Source: CBDUXZ01 sp965371325 [NCBI: uncultured bacterium] (GTDB taxonomy: Bacteria > JAUYMQ01). From it: a stretch of DNA of 5,875 bases. The stretch covers positions 1-5,875 of the forward strand of contig CBDUXZ010000144.1 of NCBI GenBank assembly GCA_965371325.1, written 5' to 3'. The position numbers were made by a program, and so were the translations under genes. Each line of letters opens with the position of its first letter. The first letter of the stretch is position 1. Below the pieces are notes generated by a model. That model made no database searches. It saw nothing but the letters and a program-made list of their open reading frames with translations, and had not been told where the DNA came from. Below are positions 1 through 5,413 of this stretch, piece after piece.

Positions 1-74
1 GCGCGGAGAGAGATGGTCGCGTTGGTAAGGCAGGCACGCGGATCGCTTGCGAAATCATAGACCGTACCAGGACG
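1..74. other. Unassigned window edge, possible gene tail
   Basis: These bases precede the first transposon-like element. On the plus strand an open frame runs from base 1 to a TAG at 58-60 and reads as a short basic tail (ARREMVALVRQARGSLAKS). On the minus strand another frame is also open throughout. Neither is long enough to name. The minus frame does not continue the broken ATP-grasp gene on the other side of the element, so this flank is not simply the missing part of that gene. The plus-strand tail faintly resembles the C-terminal helix of the intact ATP-grasp protein (ETVEAVLREAHRRLEVL), which could be chance. Confidence 0.2.
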
Positions 75-273
75 TACGGGTGGCGAATCGTAATTTCAAA
101 CATGAAAACAAGCGCTTGAGGAGTCTTGCTCCAGACAGCGTTCTGCCCTACGCTTTTCCACCATGAAGCATCTATCCACCCTGAGCTGATCTCCACTGAT
201 TCCGGTGGCAGGCACATTGCCGGGGGCTCTACGAGCTCCCGATGGCGGCGTGATTAGCAATTCGCCATGCACA
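75..273 (+). mobile_element. Short transposase-less element, copy 1 (MITE-like)
   Basis: An AT-richer block of about 199 bp bounded by inverted ends: TGGCGAATCGTAAT near 81-94 and ATTAGCAATTCGCCATGCACA at 253-273. The left 101 bp (75-175) align without gaps to 1694-1794. The last 33 bp (241-273) match 1885-1917 with one mismatch, and 209-273 match 1360-1424 at 55 of 65 positions. It carries no open frame of its own and no transposase. The outer TG...CA dinucleotides at the right end, and the doubled end seen in another copy, recall IS21-family termini; that family assignment is inference. Its left end reads TACGGG where copy 3 reads TGTGGG, so the outermost bases may be decayed. It sits at the break of the ATP-grasp pseudogene. 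Confidence 0.6.
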
Positions 274-482
274 GGATGATCGTCGGCGAAGCGGGCGATC
301 TCGTCGGACGCAGCGTGCGGATCGGCGAAATCAAAGGTAAGATTCTTTTCCGGCACCGCCTCCGCGAACGCTTGCTTGCGATCGGTACCGACCACGGTCT
401 CGATTCCGAGCTTTCGGCCCGCGTCGAGAAAATCATGAGTGCGGTAGGTCGTGGTCGGCAGGAGCAGAAGGACGCGTTTCAT
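96..482 (-). pseudogene. Truncated ATP-grasp ligase, N-terminal fragment
   Basis: The first ~71 codons (ATG at 480-482, down to about 274) encode the N-terminal pre-ATP-grasp domain of a protein closely related to the intact ATP-grasp gene at 3481-4719. Both start MKRVLL-LPTTTYR-HDFLDA and about 40 of 71 residues are identical by hand count. Similarity stops abruptly after the DDHPV residues, where the end of the short mobile element begins. The frame then reads about 57 codons of element sequence to a TGA at 96-98. The ATP-binding and catalytic regions are missing, so no ligase activity is expected. It is divergent from the DUF169 gene and keeps a promoter matching that of the intact paralogue. 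Translation would give only a chimeric 128-residue product with no known function. Confidence 0.8.
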
Positions 483-499
483 TCTCTGCTCACGCCGAG

Positions 500-527
500 A
501 GGATAGGGCCTTTGCTTAAGGAGTCAA
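500..527 (-). promoter_or_regulatory. Sigma70-type promoter of the ATP-grasp pseudogene
   Basis: Read on the minus strand, TTGACT (522-527) is followed after exactly 16 bp by TATCCT (500-505), with the ATG 23 bases after the start of the -10. The same two hexamers with the same 16-bp spacer, plus shared bases around them (TTGACTCCTT-AG and TATCCTCT), stand before the intact ATP-grasp gene. That conservation makes this call stronger than the hexamers alone. The -35 box overlaps the ribosome binding site of the divergent DUF169 gene. Confidence 0.6.
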
Positions 528-531
528 ACGC

Positions 532-1245
532 ATGCGCCACAAGGTAATAGCGACACTGTTGGGAGAGAGGTTCCGACTCGAGAGTCCCCCGGTCGCCCTC
601 GCCTATGTGATGAAACCCCCGAAAGGTGTTTCCCCCTGGTCGGGTCCGTCCGTTCCCTCGGCCTGCACGTTCTGGCGCCGCGCGGAGCACGAAGTCTTTT
701 TCGCGACAGCGGAGCAGCACATGAACTGCCCCATCGGGGCGCTGACCAGCGGGTTTCAGTTGACGCCGGCTGCGGACGCAAGGCTTGCGTTGGTGCTCGA
801 GCAGATGACCGGATGCCACTACCTGAAGCCCGCCGAGCCGTCGAGCCTGCCGGGCGTCGAAAAACAGAAAACAGGCGTCCTCTATGGACCGCTTTCGGCG
901 TTTCCGATCGATCCCGATCTCATTCTCATCTGGGCCGACGCGCGGCAGGCGATGCTGATTGAAGAGATATCGGGAAACGCCCGGTGGGATGCGCAGCGCG
1001 GGATCAACGCCTTCGGCCGGCCGACCTGCGCCGCCCTTCCGTTGGCGCTCAAGGAGGGACGCACCGTGGTCTCCTTCGGGTGCGCCGGCATGCGAACGTT
1101 TACGGAGGTGGACGACGCGAAGATGCTGGCAGTCCTGCCGGGGCGAAACACCGCGACGCTCCAGGCCGCGGTGGAGCGGGCCTTTCTCGCCAACGCCACC
1201 GTGCAGGCGCTCTACGATGAAATGAAGGCTAGCCACCCGGGGTGA
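532..1245 (+). CDS. DUF169 family protein
   Basis: A 237-aa protein that I recognise as the DUF169 family (COG2043 type), whose biochemical role is not established. Visible family hallmarks are an N-terminal SPPVALAYV segment (18-26), ACTFWRRA around Cys45, HMNCPIGAL around Cys66, an acidic/hydrophobic PDLILIWADARQAM block (128-141), RPTCAALP around Cys166, and SFGCAGMRTF around Cys184. The spaced cysteines suggest a metal, cluster or thiol role, but this is inference. It has no signal peptide or membrane segment, so it should be cytosolic. The ATG start is supported by AAGGAG at 518-523, eight bases upstream. It is divergent from the broken ATP-grasp gene; the two share a ~49-bp control region, and its ribosome binding site overlaps the opposing promoter. 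Length is usual for the family. Confidence 0.85.
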   Translation: MRHKVIATLLGERFRLESPPVALAYVMKPPKGVSPWSGPSVPSACTFWRRAEHEVFFATAEQHMNCPIGALTSGFQLTPAADARLALVLEQMTGCHYLKPAEPSSLPGVEKQKTGVLYGPLSAFPIDPDLILIWADARQAMLIEEISGNARWDAQRGINAFGRPTCAALPLALKEGRTVVSFGCAGMRTFTEVDDAKMLAVLPGRNTATLQAAVERAFLANATVQALYDEMKASHPG

Positions 1246-1316
1246 TCGTGCCGTGAATGTCCTGTCCACCTCAAAAACTCCGTCGGCTCACTTTAGGATA
1301 CGATCTGGGCTGCTCG

Positions 1317-1346
1317 TTCGGCCTGATCATCATCGAGTCGGCCGAA
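1317..1346. repeat. Inverted repeat in the gap after DUF169
   Basis: TTCGGCC (1317-1323) and GGCCGAA (1340-1346) form a perfect 7-bp stem around a 16-base loop, about 70 bp after the DUF169 stop. No T-run follows, so it is not a classical intrinsic terminator. It could still mark the 3' end of the DUF169 transcript or be part of the neighbouring mobile-element remnant. The rest of the gap 1246-1359 shows no gene. Confidence 0.3.
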
Positions 1347-1359
1347 TGAGGTGCGCAGT

Positions 1360-1450
1360 CAGGCACATTATCGCGGGCTATTCCAGCTCCCGATGGGAGC
1401 GTGATTAACAATTCGCCATACACACGTGATTAGCGATTCGCCATGCACAG
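1360..1450 (+). mobile_element. Isolated right end of the short element family
   Basis: Bases 1360-1424 match the right end of copy 1 (209-273) at 55 of 65 positions with no gap, ending in ATTCGCCATACACA. No matching left end lies immediately upstream, so this is a solo end or a decayed copy. Its last 25 bp (1401-1425, starting GTGATTAACAATTCGCCATA) are followed directly by a second 25-bp unit (1426-1450, GTGATTAGCGATTCGCCATG) that is identical at 21 of 25 positions. Tandem terminal motifs are a known feature of IS21-type ends, but an end-to-end nested remnant would look the same. Confidence 0.55.
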
Positions 1451-1473
1451 GTCACATCCGAAACGTTAAATTC

Positions 1474-1482
1474 TGCTATTTT
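1474..1482 (+). promoter_or_regulatory. Possible extended -10 promoter for the zinc-ribbon gene
   Basis: TGCTATTTT carries a TGN motif directly before TATTTT (four of six matches to TATAAT), 41 bases upstream of the TTG start of the small zinc-ribbon gene. No convincing -35 hexamer lies 16-18 bp upstream, where element-end sequence sits. It is offered only as an extended -10 candidate in an AT-rich patch. Confidence 0.25.
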
Positions 1483-1523
1483 GAGGTCCGGGAAAGCGCG
1501 CTGAAAAGGAAGGGAGAAACGGT

Positions 1524-1685
1524 TTGGAGACGGGAACCCGGCGCTGTCCGAAGTGCAAGAAGGAGGTTTCAATCGCGGACGACGTCAGCGAGGTTGAGCG
1601 GCTCGTCGGCGAAGTCTTCATCATTCTGCATCTCAAATGCCCTGCCTGCGGCCATACCTTCGATACCGCGATCGATTCCGATTAA
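1524..1685 (+). CDS. Small zinc-ribbon protein (53 aa), TTG start
   Basis: A 53-residue protein in a frame that starts at TTG (1524-1526) and ends at TAA (1683-1685). It has two CPxC knuckles: CPKC at residues 8-11 and CPACGH at 39-44, separated by an acidic and then hydrophobic segment (VERLVGEVFIILHL). This is the layout of a two-knuckle zinc ribbon, so it likely binds one zinc ion and may contact nucleic acid or protein; the exact role is unknown. The frame has no ATG or GTG after the upstream TGA at 1482-1484. TTG is favoured because AAGGAAGGGAG (1506-1516) lies seven bases before it. It is an orphan gene between two element remnants. The acidic tail DTAIDSD ends nine bases before copy 3 begins, and the C-terminus looks natural rather than cut. 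Confidence 0.65.
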   Translation: METGTRRCPKCKKEVSIADDVSEVERLVGEVFIILHLKCPACGHTFDTAIDSD

Positions 1686-1713
1686 TGACTACCTGTGGGT
1701 GGCGAATTATAAT
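1685..1713 (+). promoter_or_regulatory. Candidate promoter at the left edge of element copy 3
   Basis: ATGACT (1685-1690; four of six matches to TTGACA), a 17-bp spacer, and a perfect TATAAT (1708-1713). The -10 box lies inside the left inverted end of the element and the -35 box lies just outside it, overlapping the zinc-ribbon stop region. It would transcribe into the element and on toward the 3' end of the radical SAM gene in antisense. Copy 1 has CGTAAT at the equivalent place, so the perfect box is not shared. Confidence 0.3.
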
Positions 1714-1917
1714 TTCGGGCATAAAAACAGGCGTTATTGGAGTCTTGCTTCAAAGGGAGTTCTCCCCTACGCTTTTCCGCCATGAGGGACCTATTCATAG
1801 TGCTCGGACATCCGCTGTCCATACTCGCGACCCTGCCGAGAACTGGACGTTCGAGGGACGGCGTCGAGATCGATACGAGCCGAGGATGGCGGCGTGATTA
1901 GCAATTCGCCATGGACA
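1694..1917 (+). mobile_element. Short transposase-less element, copy 3 (MITE-like)
   Basis: A block of about 224 bp that starts TGTGGGTGGCGAATTATAAT and ends ATTAGCAATTCGCCATGGACA, forming imperfect inverted ends around TGGCGAAT. The first 101 bp align without gaps to 75-175 of copy 1, sharing blocks such as GGAGTCTTGCT and CCCTACGCTTTTCC. The last 33 bp match 241-273 with one mismatch. The interior (about 1795-1884) is not obviously shared with copy 1 and encodes nothing recognisable. No target duplication is visible (ACC before, CGC after). An internally deleted insertion sequence is the likely origin; IS21 type is a guess from the TG...CA ends. It occupies the gap between the zinc-ribbon and radical SAM genes. 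Confidence 0.6.
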
Positions 1918-1979
1918 CGCACGGCGGAGGACATGGGCACCCGCCTCCAAAGCTGCCGAAACGCCCGATCGAAGCGACA

Positions 1980-3371
1980 TTACACCGATGCGAGTTGATT
2001 GTCGGTGGGTTCCGCGCAGCAGTACCAGGGCTCGCTAAGGCGCGGCGTGAAACGGCCGTGGGAGGCGGGAGGGAGGGGAGGCGCCGCGAGCCCCGCGTAC
2101 GTGTGCGCCAGATCTCGGATACGCGCAAAGATCTCCCCGCGCGCACGCCCCTCTTGCCCTTGTGCGAGCGCCTGAACCTCGAACTGGAGCGCATCCACGC
2201 GCGGATCGGGATTGCTCCAGGGATAGCTCAGCGCCTCTTCGTCGAGAGGCGCAAGGCACGCGCGTACGTCGTCAAGATCGAGAAGCTTGGAACCGGGCGG
2301 GATGAGCAGGCGGATGGAGAGCTGCACGGGCGCGACAGCGTCAACGAGATCAAGCTCCGCCAGGTTCGAAAGCAGATCACAATACCCGGCGAGCGTGGTC
2401 CAAGGCGTGAACGGGACGAACGTCGGGGAGAGCGCGAGATCAAGCGCCGTCAAGAGCCGCACGACACGATAGACGTCCGCCCGCGTATGCCGCTTGTCGA
2501 GCCTCACGAGGACGTTCTCATCGAACGATTCGACCGCCGTTGTGACGAAGAGGCACCCTGTGTCCTTGAGGAGGCGGAGCGACTCTCCGGCCGCCAGAAG
2601 GTGCTCCACTTTGATCGTGACGTCATAAGTAAGATCGGTAAACTCCTTGTGTATCCCACGCACGATCGCGAAGGCGTGCGCCGGGCCGTTCAGAAAGTCG
2701 GGATCGCCGAAGGAGATGTGGCGGGCGCCCGCCGCGACCTGCTGCCGGATGTCGGCAAGAACGATCTCACGCGGCACGATGCGGAAGCGCCCTTCGTAGA
2801 CGGGAACGATGGGGCAGTGGCGGCAGCGGTGCTTGCAGCCCCGGCTCGCCTCCACGTAACCCGCCACGCGCTCCTCGCCGTCGGGGAGGAGAAGCCGGGC
2901 GTAGCGATCGAGCGGCGGAAGGTCCGAGCGATCGGGAACCATGAAGCGCTGCCTCGCGGTAGAGATGCGCGGCTCGGGCTGGCTTCCCTCCGGCCATTCC
3001 TCACCGCGCGAGAGCCGCTCTGCAAGCGCCGACAGCCCCGCTTCGAACTCTCCGCCGAGAACCGTGCGAACTCCGAGCCGCCTCAGGTAGCCCTCGTTCA
3101 TGGGGGCGTAGAGGCCGTAGGCGGCAAGATGCGCCCTCGGGTTCAGCGCCCGCGCGCGCGGGATGAGCCGCGCCGCAAGGCGGGTGGCCGTGTGCATGGG
3201 CAGGTAGAACGCAATCAGATCGGCCCAGCGGAAAGACTTCTCTTCAAAGTCTTCGATGGCGAGATCCAGCGAGCGCACCTCATTGTTTCGGGCGCGAAGC
3301 CACGCCGCCGGCTCGGCAAGGCCGAAAGGCGGGTGCCCAAGCTCGTAGATCGAGACGAGGAGGACCTTCAC
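1980..3371 (-). CDS. B12-binding-type radical SAM protein with CCAEP tail
   Basis: A 463-aa enzyme. Residues 1 to ~120 form a Rossmann-like cobalamin-binding-type domain (MKVLLVSIYELGHPPFG at the start). I do not see the classical DxHxxG histidine motif, so B12 binding is uncertain. The radical SAM core begins near residue 170 with GCKHRCRHC; Cys179, Cys183 and Cys186 give the CxxxCxxC [4Fe-4S] site. SFGDPDFLN (220-228) is the usual SAM-contact strand. After a long C-terminal region the protein ends in WYCCAEPTDNQLASV, with CCAEP at 451-455 encoded TGC TGC. This matches what I recall as the 'CUAEP/CCAEP-tail radical SAM' family; here it is the all-cysteine form. The start is GTG (3369-3371), chosen because MKVLLVS is the natural first strand; no clear ribosome binding site precedes it. 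It is divergent from the ATP-grasp gene, 109 bp apart. Reaction and substrate are unknown. Confidence 0.85.
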   Translation of the reverse strand: MKVLLVSIYELGHPPFGLAEPAAWLRARNNEVRSLDLAIEDFEEKSFRWADLIAFYLPMHTATRLAARLIPRARALNPRAHLAAYGLYAPMNEGYLRRLGVRTVLGGEFEAGLSALAERLSRGEEWPEGSQPEPRISTARQRFMVPDRSDLPPLDRYARLLLPDGEERVAGYVEASRGCKHRCRHCPIVPVYEGRFRIVPREIVLADIRQQVAAGARHISFGDPDFLNGPAHAFAIVRGIHKEFTDLTYDVTIKVEHLLAAGESLRLLKDTGCLFVTTAVESFDENVLVRLDKRHTRADVYRVVRLLTALDLALSPTFVPFTPWTTLAGYCDLLSNLAELDLVDAVAPVQLSIRLLIPPGSKLLDLDDVRACLAPLDEEALSYPWSNPDPRVDALQFEVQALAQGQEGRARGEIFARIRDLAHTYAGLAAPPLPPASHGRFTPRLSEPWYCCAEPTDNQLASV

Positions 3372-3434
3372 GGGCGCGCACTTTTACAGCGAACGCGGGC
3401 AAGGGGCATGGGAATTCTGTTTCCAGCCATCCGA

Positions 3435-3462
3435 TTGACTCCTTGAGGCCAGCGCTTATCCT
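3435..3462 (+). promoter_or_regulatory. Sigma70-type promoter of the ATP-grasp gene
   Basis: TTGACT (3435-3440; five of six), a 16-bp spacer, and TATCCT (3457-3462; four of six), placing the transcript start near 3469 and leaving only a ~12-base leader before ATG. The same hexamers and spacer occur before the truncated paralogue at 500-527 on the other strand, with the ATG at nearly the same distance (24 versus 23 bases from the -10 start). This conservation across diverged copies supports function. Confidence 0.65.
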
Positions 3463-3473
3463 CTGCGCAGAGG
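3460..3473. promoter_or_regulatory. 14-bp perfect palindrome over the transcript start
   Basis: CCTCTGCGCAGAGG is a perfect 14-bp palindrome. It starts inside the -10 box, covers the expected +1, and ends in the ribosome binding site (AGGGGG, 3471-3476). It is placed like a repressor operator, or as a very short leader hairpin that could hide the ribosome site. In the truncated paralogue only CTCT and AGAG at the same distance remain, so the symmetry is not fully conserved. Confidence 0.35.
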
Positions 3474-3480
3474 GGGAAGA

Positions 3481-4719
3481 ATGAAGCGGGTCCTTCTGTT
3501 CCTGCCGACAACGACGTACCGTGCCCACGACTTTCTCGATGCTGCGGAGAGACTCGGCGTCGAGGTCGTCGTCGGCTCCGATCAGCGGCAATCGCTCGAG
3601 GCCGAAGCGCCGGGAAAGGCGTTGACCCTCAACTTCGGCGATCCTAGCGCGGCCACGGCGGATATCGCAACGTTCAGCCGTCGGTACCCACTTGACGCGA
3701 TCGTGGGGGCCGACGATGAAACGACGCTGCTCGCGGCGATGGCGGCGGGCGCGTTGGGCCTTCGTGCGAACCCTGTCGAGGCGGTCAGGCTGACGCGCAA
3801 CAAGCACCGGATGAGGGAAACCCTCGCACGGGCCGGGCTTTCCTCCCCCCGAACGAAACTTTTCACGGTTTCCGACGATCCGAAAGTGGCGGCCGGCGAG
3901 GTTTCCTTCCCCTGTGTCCTCAAGCCCACCTTCCTCTCGGCGAGCCGCGGGGTCATTCGCGCCGACGACCCTGACGCTTTCGTCGCGGCCTTCAATCGCA
4001 TCGCCCATATTCTAGCGGACCCGGATGTGCGCAGGCGCTGCGACGAGTCACCCAGCGAAATCCTCGTGGAAGAGTACATCCCCGGGGCGGAATTCGCCGT
4101 CGAGGGGATCCTTGCCTCAGGCGTGTTCTCCCTGCTCGCCCTGTTCGACAAGCCTGACCCGCTGGAAGGGCCATACTTCGAAGAAACCATCTATCTGACG
4201 CCCTCCCGCGTGCCGGCCGATCGGCAGGGGGCCATCGCCGAAACGGTCCGTGCGGGGGTGCGTGCCATCGGGCTTCGCGAGGGGCCGGTGCACGCCGAAG
4301 TCCGGCAGAACGACGAAGGGGTTTTTCTTCTTGAGATTGCCGCGCGGTCGATCGGGGGTAGGTGCGCACGCGTGCTCCGGTTCGGCGCGGGGGTCTCGCT
4401 CGAAGAGTTGATCCTGCGACACGGGATTGGCGAGGAGGGCGCGATACCCGCGCGCGAGCGTACGGCGGCAGGCGTGATGATGATTCCGATCCAACGGGCC
4501 GGCGTGCTCAAGGAGGTGGCCAACCTGGAGGAGGCGCGAGCGGTGGAGGGGATCGAGGATATCGACATCGCGATTGCGACGGGGCAGCCGCTGGTTCCGC
4601 TTCCCGAAGGGCATCGCTACCTCGGTTTTATCTTCGCACGGGGCAAGAGTCCGGAAACAGTTGAGGCGGTGCTGCGTGAAGCCCATCGCCGCCTCGAAGT
4701 TCTGGTCGATTCTTACTAG
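3481..4719 (+). CDS. ATP-grasp family carboxylate-amine/thiol ligase
   Basis: A 412-aa ATP-grasp enzyme, expected to activate a carboxylate as an acyl phosphate and join it to an amine or thiol; substrates are unknown. Domains in order: pre-ATP-grasp Rossmann-like region (1 to ~100, including GADDETT 76-82), helical linker with NKHRMR (107-112), ATP-grasp fold with FPCVLKP (Lys148), the flexible SASRGV loop (153-158) and the hinge LVEEYIPG (195-202), the metal-binding region HAEVR (Glu273) and LEIAARSIGG (Glu285), and a C-terminal subdomain from ~330. The Asn often found two residues after the last metal-binding Glu (ExN) is Ala here, as I recall from some relatives next to radical SAM genes. 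ATG is preceded by AGGGGGAAGA. It is divergent from the radical SAM gene, has a full promoter, and has a broken paralogue at 96-482. It is cytosolic and full-length. Confidence 0.85.
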   Translation: MKRVLLFLPTTTYRAHDFLDAAERLGVEVVVGSDQRQSLEAEAPGKALTLNFGDPSAATADIATFSRRYPLDAIVGADDETTLLAAMAAGALGLRANPVEAVRLTRNKHRMRETLARAGLSSPRTKLFTVSDDPKVAAGEVSFPCVLKPTFLSASRGVIRADDPDAFVAAFNRIAHILADPDVRRRCDESPSEILVEEYIPGAEFAVEGILASGVFSLLALFDKPDPLEGPYFEETIYLTPSRVPADRQGAIAETVRAGVRAIGLREGPVHAEVRQNDEGVFLLEIAARSIGGRCARVLRFGAGVSLEELILRHGIGEEGAIPARERTAAGVMMIPIQRAGVLKEVANLEEARAVEGIEDIDIAIATGQPLVPLPEGHRYLGFIFARGKSPETVEAVLREAHRRLEVLVDSY

Positions 4720-4764
4720 GCGTCGGCGGGAACCGGCGAGAGAGCGAGGATCATTCAGAGGATT

Positions 4765-4787
4765 CTCCGCCCGCGCCGCGCGCGGAG
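4765..4787. terminator. GC-rich hairpin between convergent genes
   Basis: CTCCGC (4765-4770) and GCGGAG (4782-4787) pair around a GC-rich interior in the 103-bp gap between the ATP-grasp stop and the NfuA stop. It is well placed to end both converging transcripts, but no T-run follows on either strand, so it is a weak terminator candidate. Nothing else is visible in 4720-4822. Confidence 0.3.
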
Positions 4788-4822
4788 TGCCAGACCGGGC
4801 TGCAGGCGCCCGGCGTGAGCCG

Positions 4823-5413
4823 TCACTTTCCGGGTTGGTAATAGGGGTTCGTTCCGGATGCGTGATCGGTTTCGTCCAGGACGCCGACGATCTCCGAGAT
4901 CTCGTTCTTGAGCGTTTCCTCGATCCCCTGCTTGAGGGTGACGTCCGCCATGCCGCAACCTTGGCAACCGCCCCCCATCCGGATGTAGGCCGTCCCCTCC
5001 TTCACCCCGAGGAGCGTGATGTGGCCCCCGTGGCTGGCGATGCCGGGATTGATTTTATCTTCCAGGACCTTCTGAACACGCAAGACGAGCGGATCCGACG
5101 CGCCCTCGGGCTCGTTCGGATTATCGAACTTGAAGCCGCTTCCCGACACGCTGGTCACGAAGTCGAGCGTCGCTCCCTTGATGCGCGGAACGCTCTCTTT
5201 GTCGAGGTAGACGACAACGCCGCCGGAATCCACGCGCTCGTCGTCGTCGGTTTTCTCATCCTGTGGCGCCAGGCGCAGATCGTATTTCCAGGCGGCCACG
5301 CCATCCTCCACCACGCTCACCCGCACGGCGGAGTCGGTTCGCTTCTGCGCTTCCTGGATGCCGATGATTTTCTCCCGCGCCGCGTCCGTCAATGTGAGAA
5401 TTTCATCTGCCAT
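4823..5413 (-). CDS. nfuA: NfuA-type iron-sulfur cluster carrier
   Basis: A 196-aa two-domain protein. Residues ~5-100 resemble an A-type (IscA-like) scaffold that has lost all cysteines, as in known NfuA proteins. Residues ~108-178 form the NifU C-terminal domain with INPGIASHGGHITL (121-134) and the cluster-binding GGGCQGCGMADVTLK, whose CxxC is Cys150 and Cys153. The tail DHASGTNPYY is typical of the family. It should carry a [4Fe-4S] cluster as a dimer and pass it to client apoproteins in the cytosol; the radical SAM enzyme nearby is one possible client, but that link is only inference. ATG at 5411-5413 is chosen over a GTG ten codons upstream because GGGAG (5421-5425) lies seven bases before it and the extra residues are not family-like. 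It is convergent with the ATP-grasp gene. Confidence 0.88.
   Translation of the reverse strand: MADEILTLTDAAREKIIGIQEAQKRTDSAVRVSVVEDGVAAWKYDLRLAPQDEKTDDDERVDSGGVVVYLDKESVPRIKGATLDFVTSVSGSGFKFDNPNEPEGASDPLVLRVQKVLEDKINPGIASHGGHITLLGVKEGTAYIRMGGGCQGCGMADVTLKQGIEETLKNEISEIVGVLDETDHASGTNPYYQPGK

Noticed and set aside
490-1269. Minus-strand open frame of 259 codons opposite DUF169
   Set aside because: The DUF169 frame has family motifs and a good ribosome site; the antisense frame has a low-complexity, Arg/Gly-rich product.
1401-1450. CRISPR array
   Set aside because: The two 25-bp units are directly adjacent with no spacer, and they match transposon-like ends elsewhere in the window.
1918-1979. 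Terminator for the radical SAM gene from GGAGG/CCTCC pairing near 1925-1950
   Set aside because: The stem is short and interrupted and no T-run follows on the minus strand.
2016-2021. Selenocysteine (TGA) codon in the CCAEP tail
   Set aside because: Both codons are TGC on the coding strand, so this is the cysteine form and no SECIS element is needed.
1911-3446. Long plus-strand open frame of 511 codons opposite the radical SAM gene
   Set aside because: Its translation is Arg-rich with no recognisable domain. The opposite frame has a complete radical SAM signature, so this is a shadow of GC-rich codon use.
3280-4008. Minus-strand open frame spanning the divergent promoter region
   Set aside because: It crosses the start of both genes and the conserved promoter and has no domain; a shadow frame.
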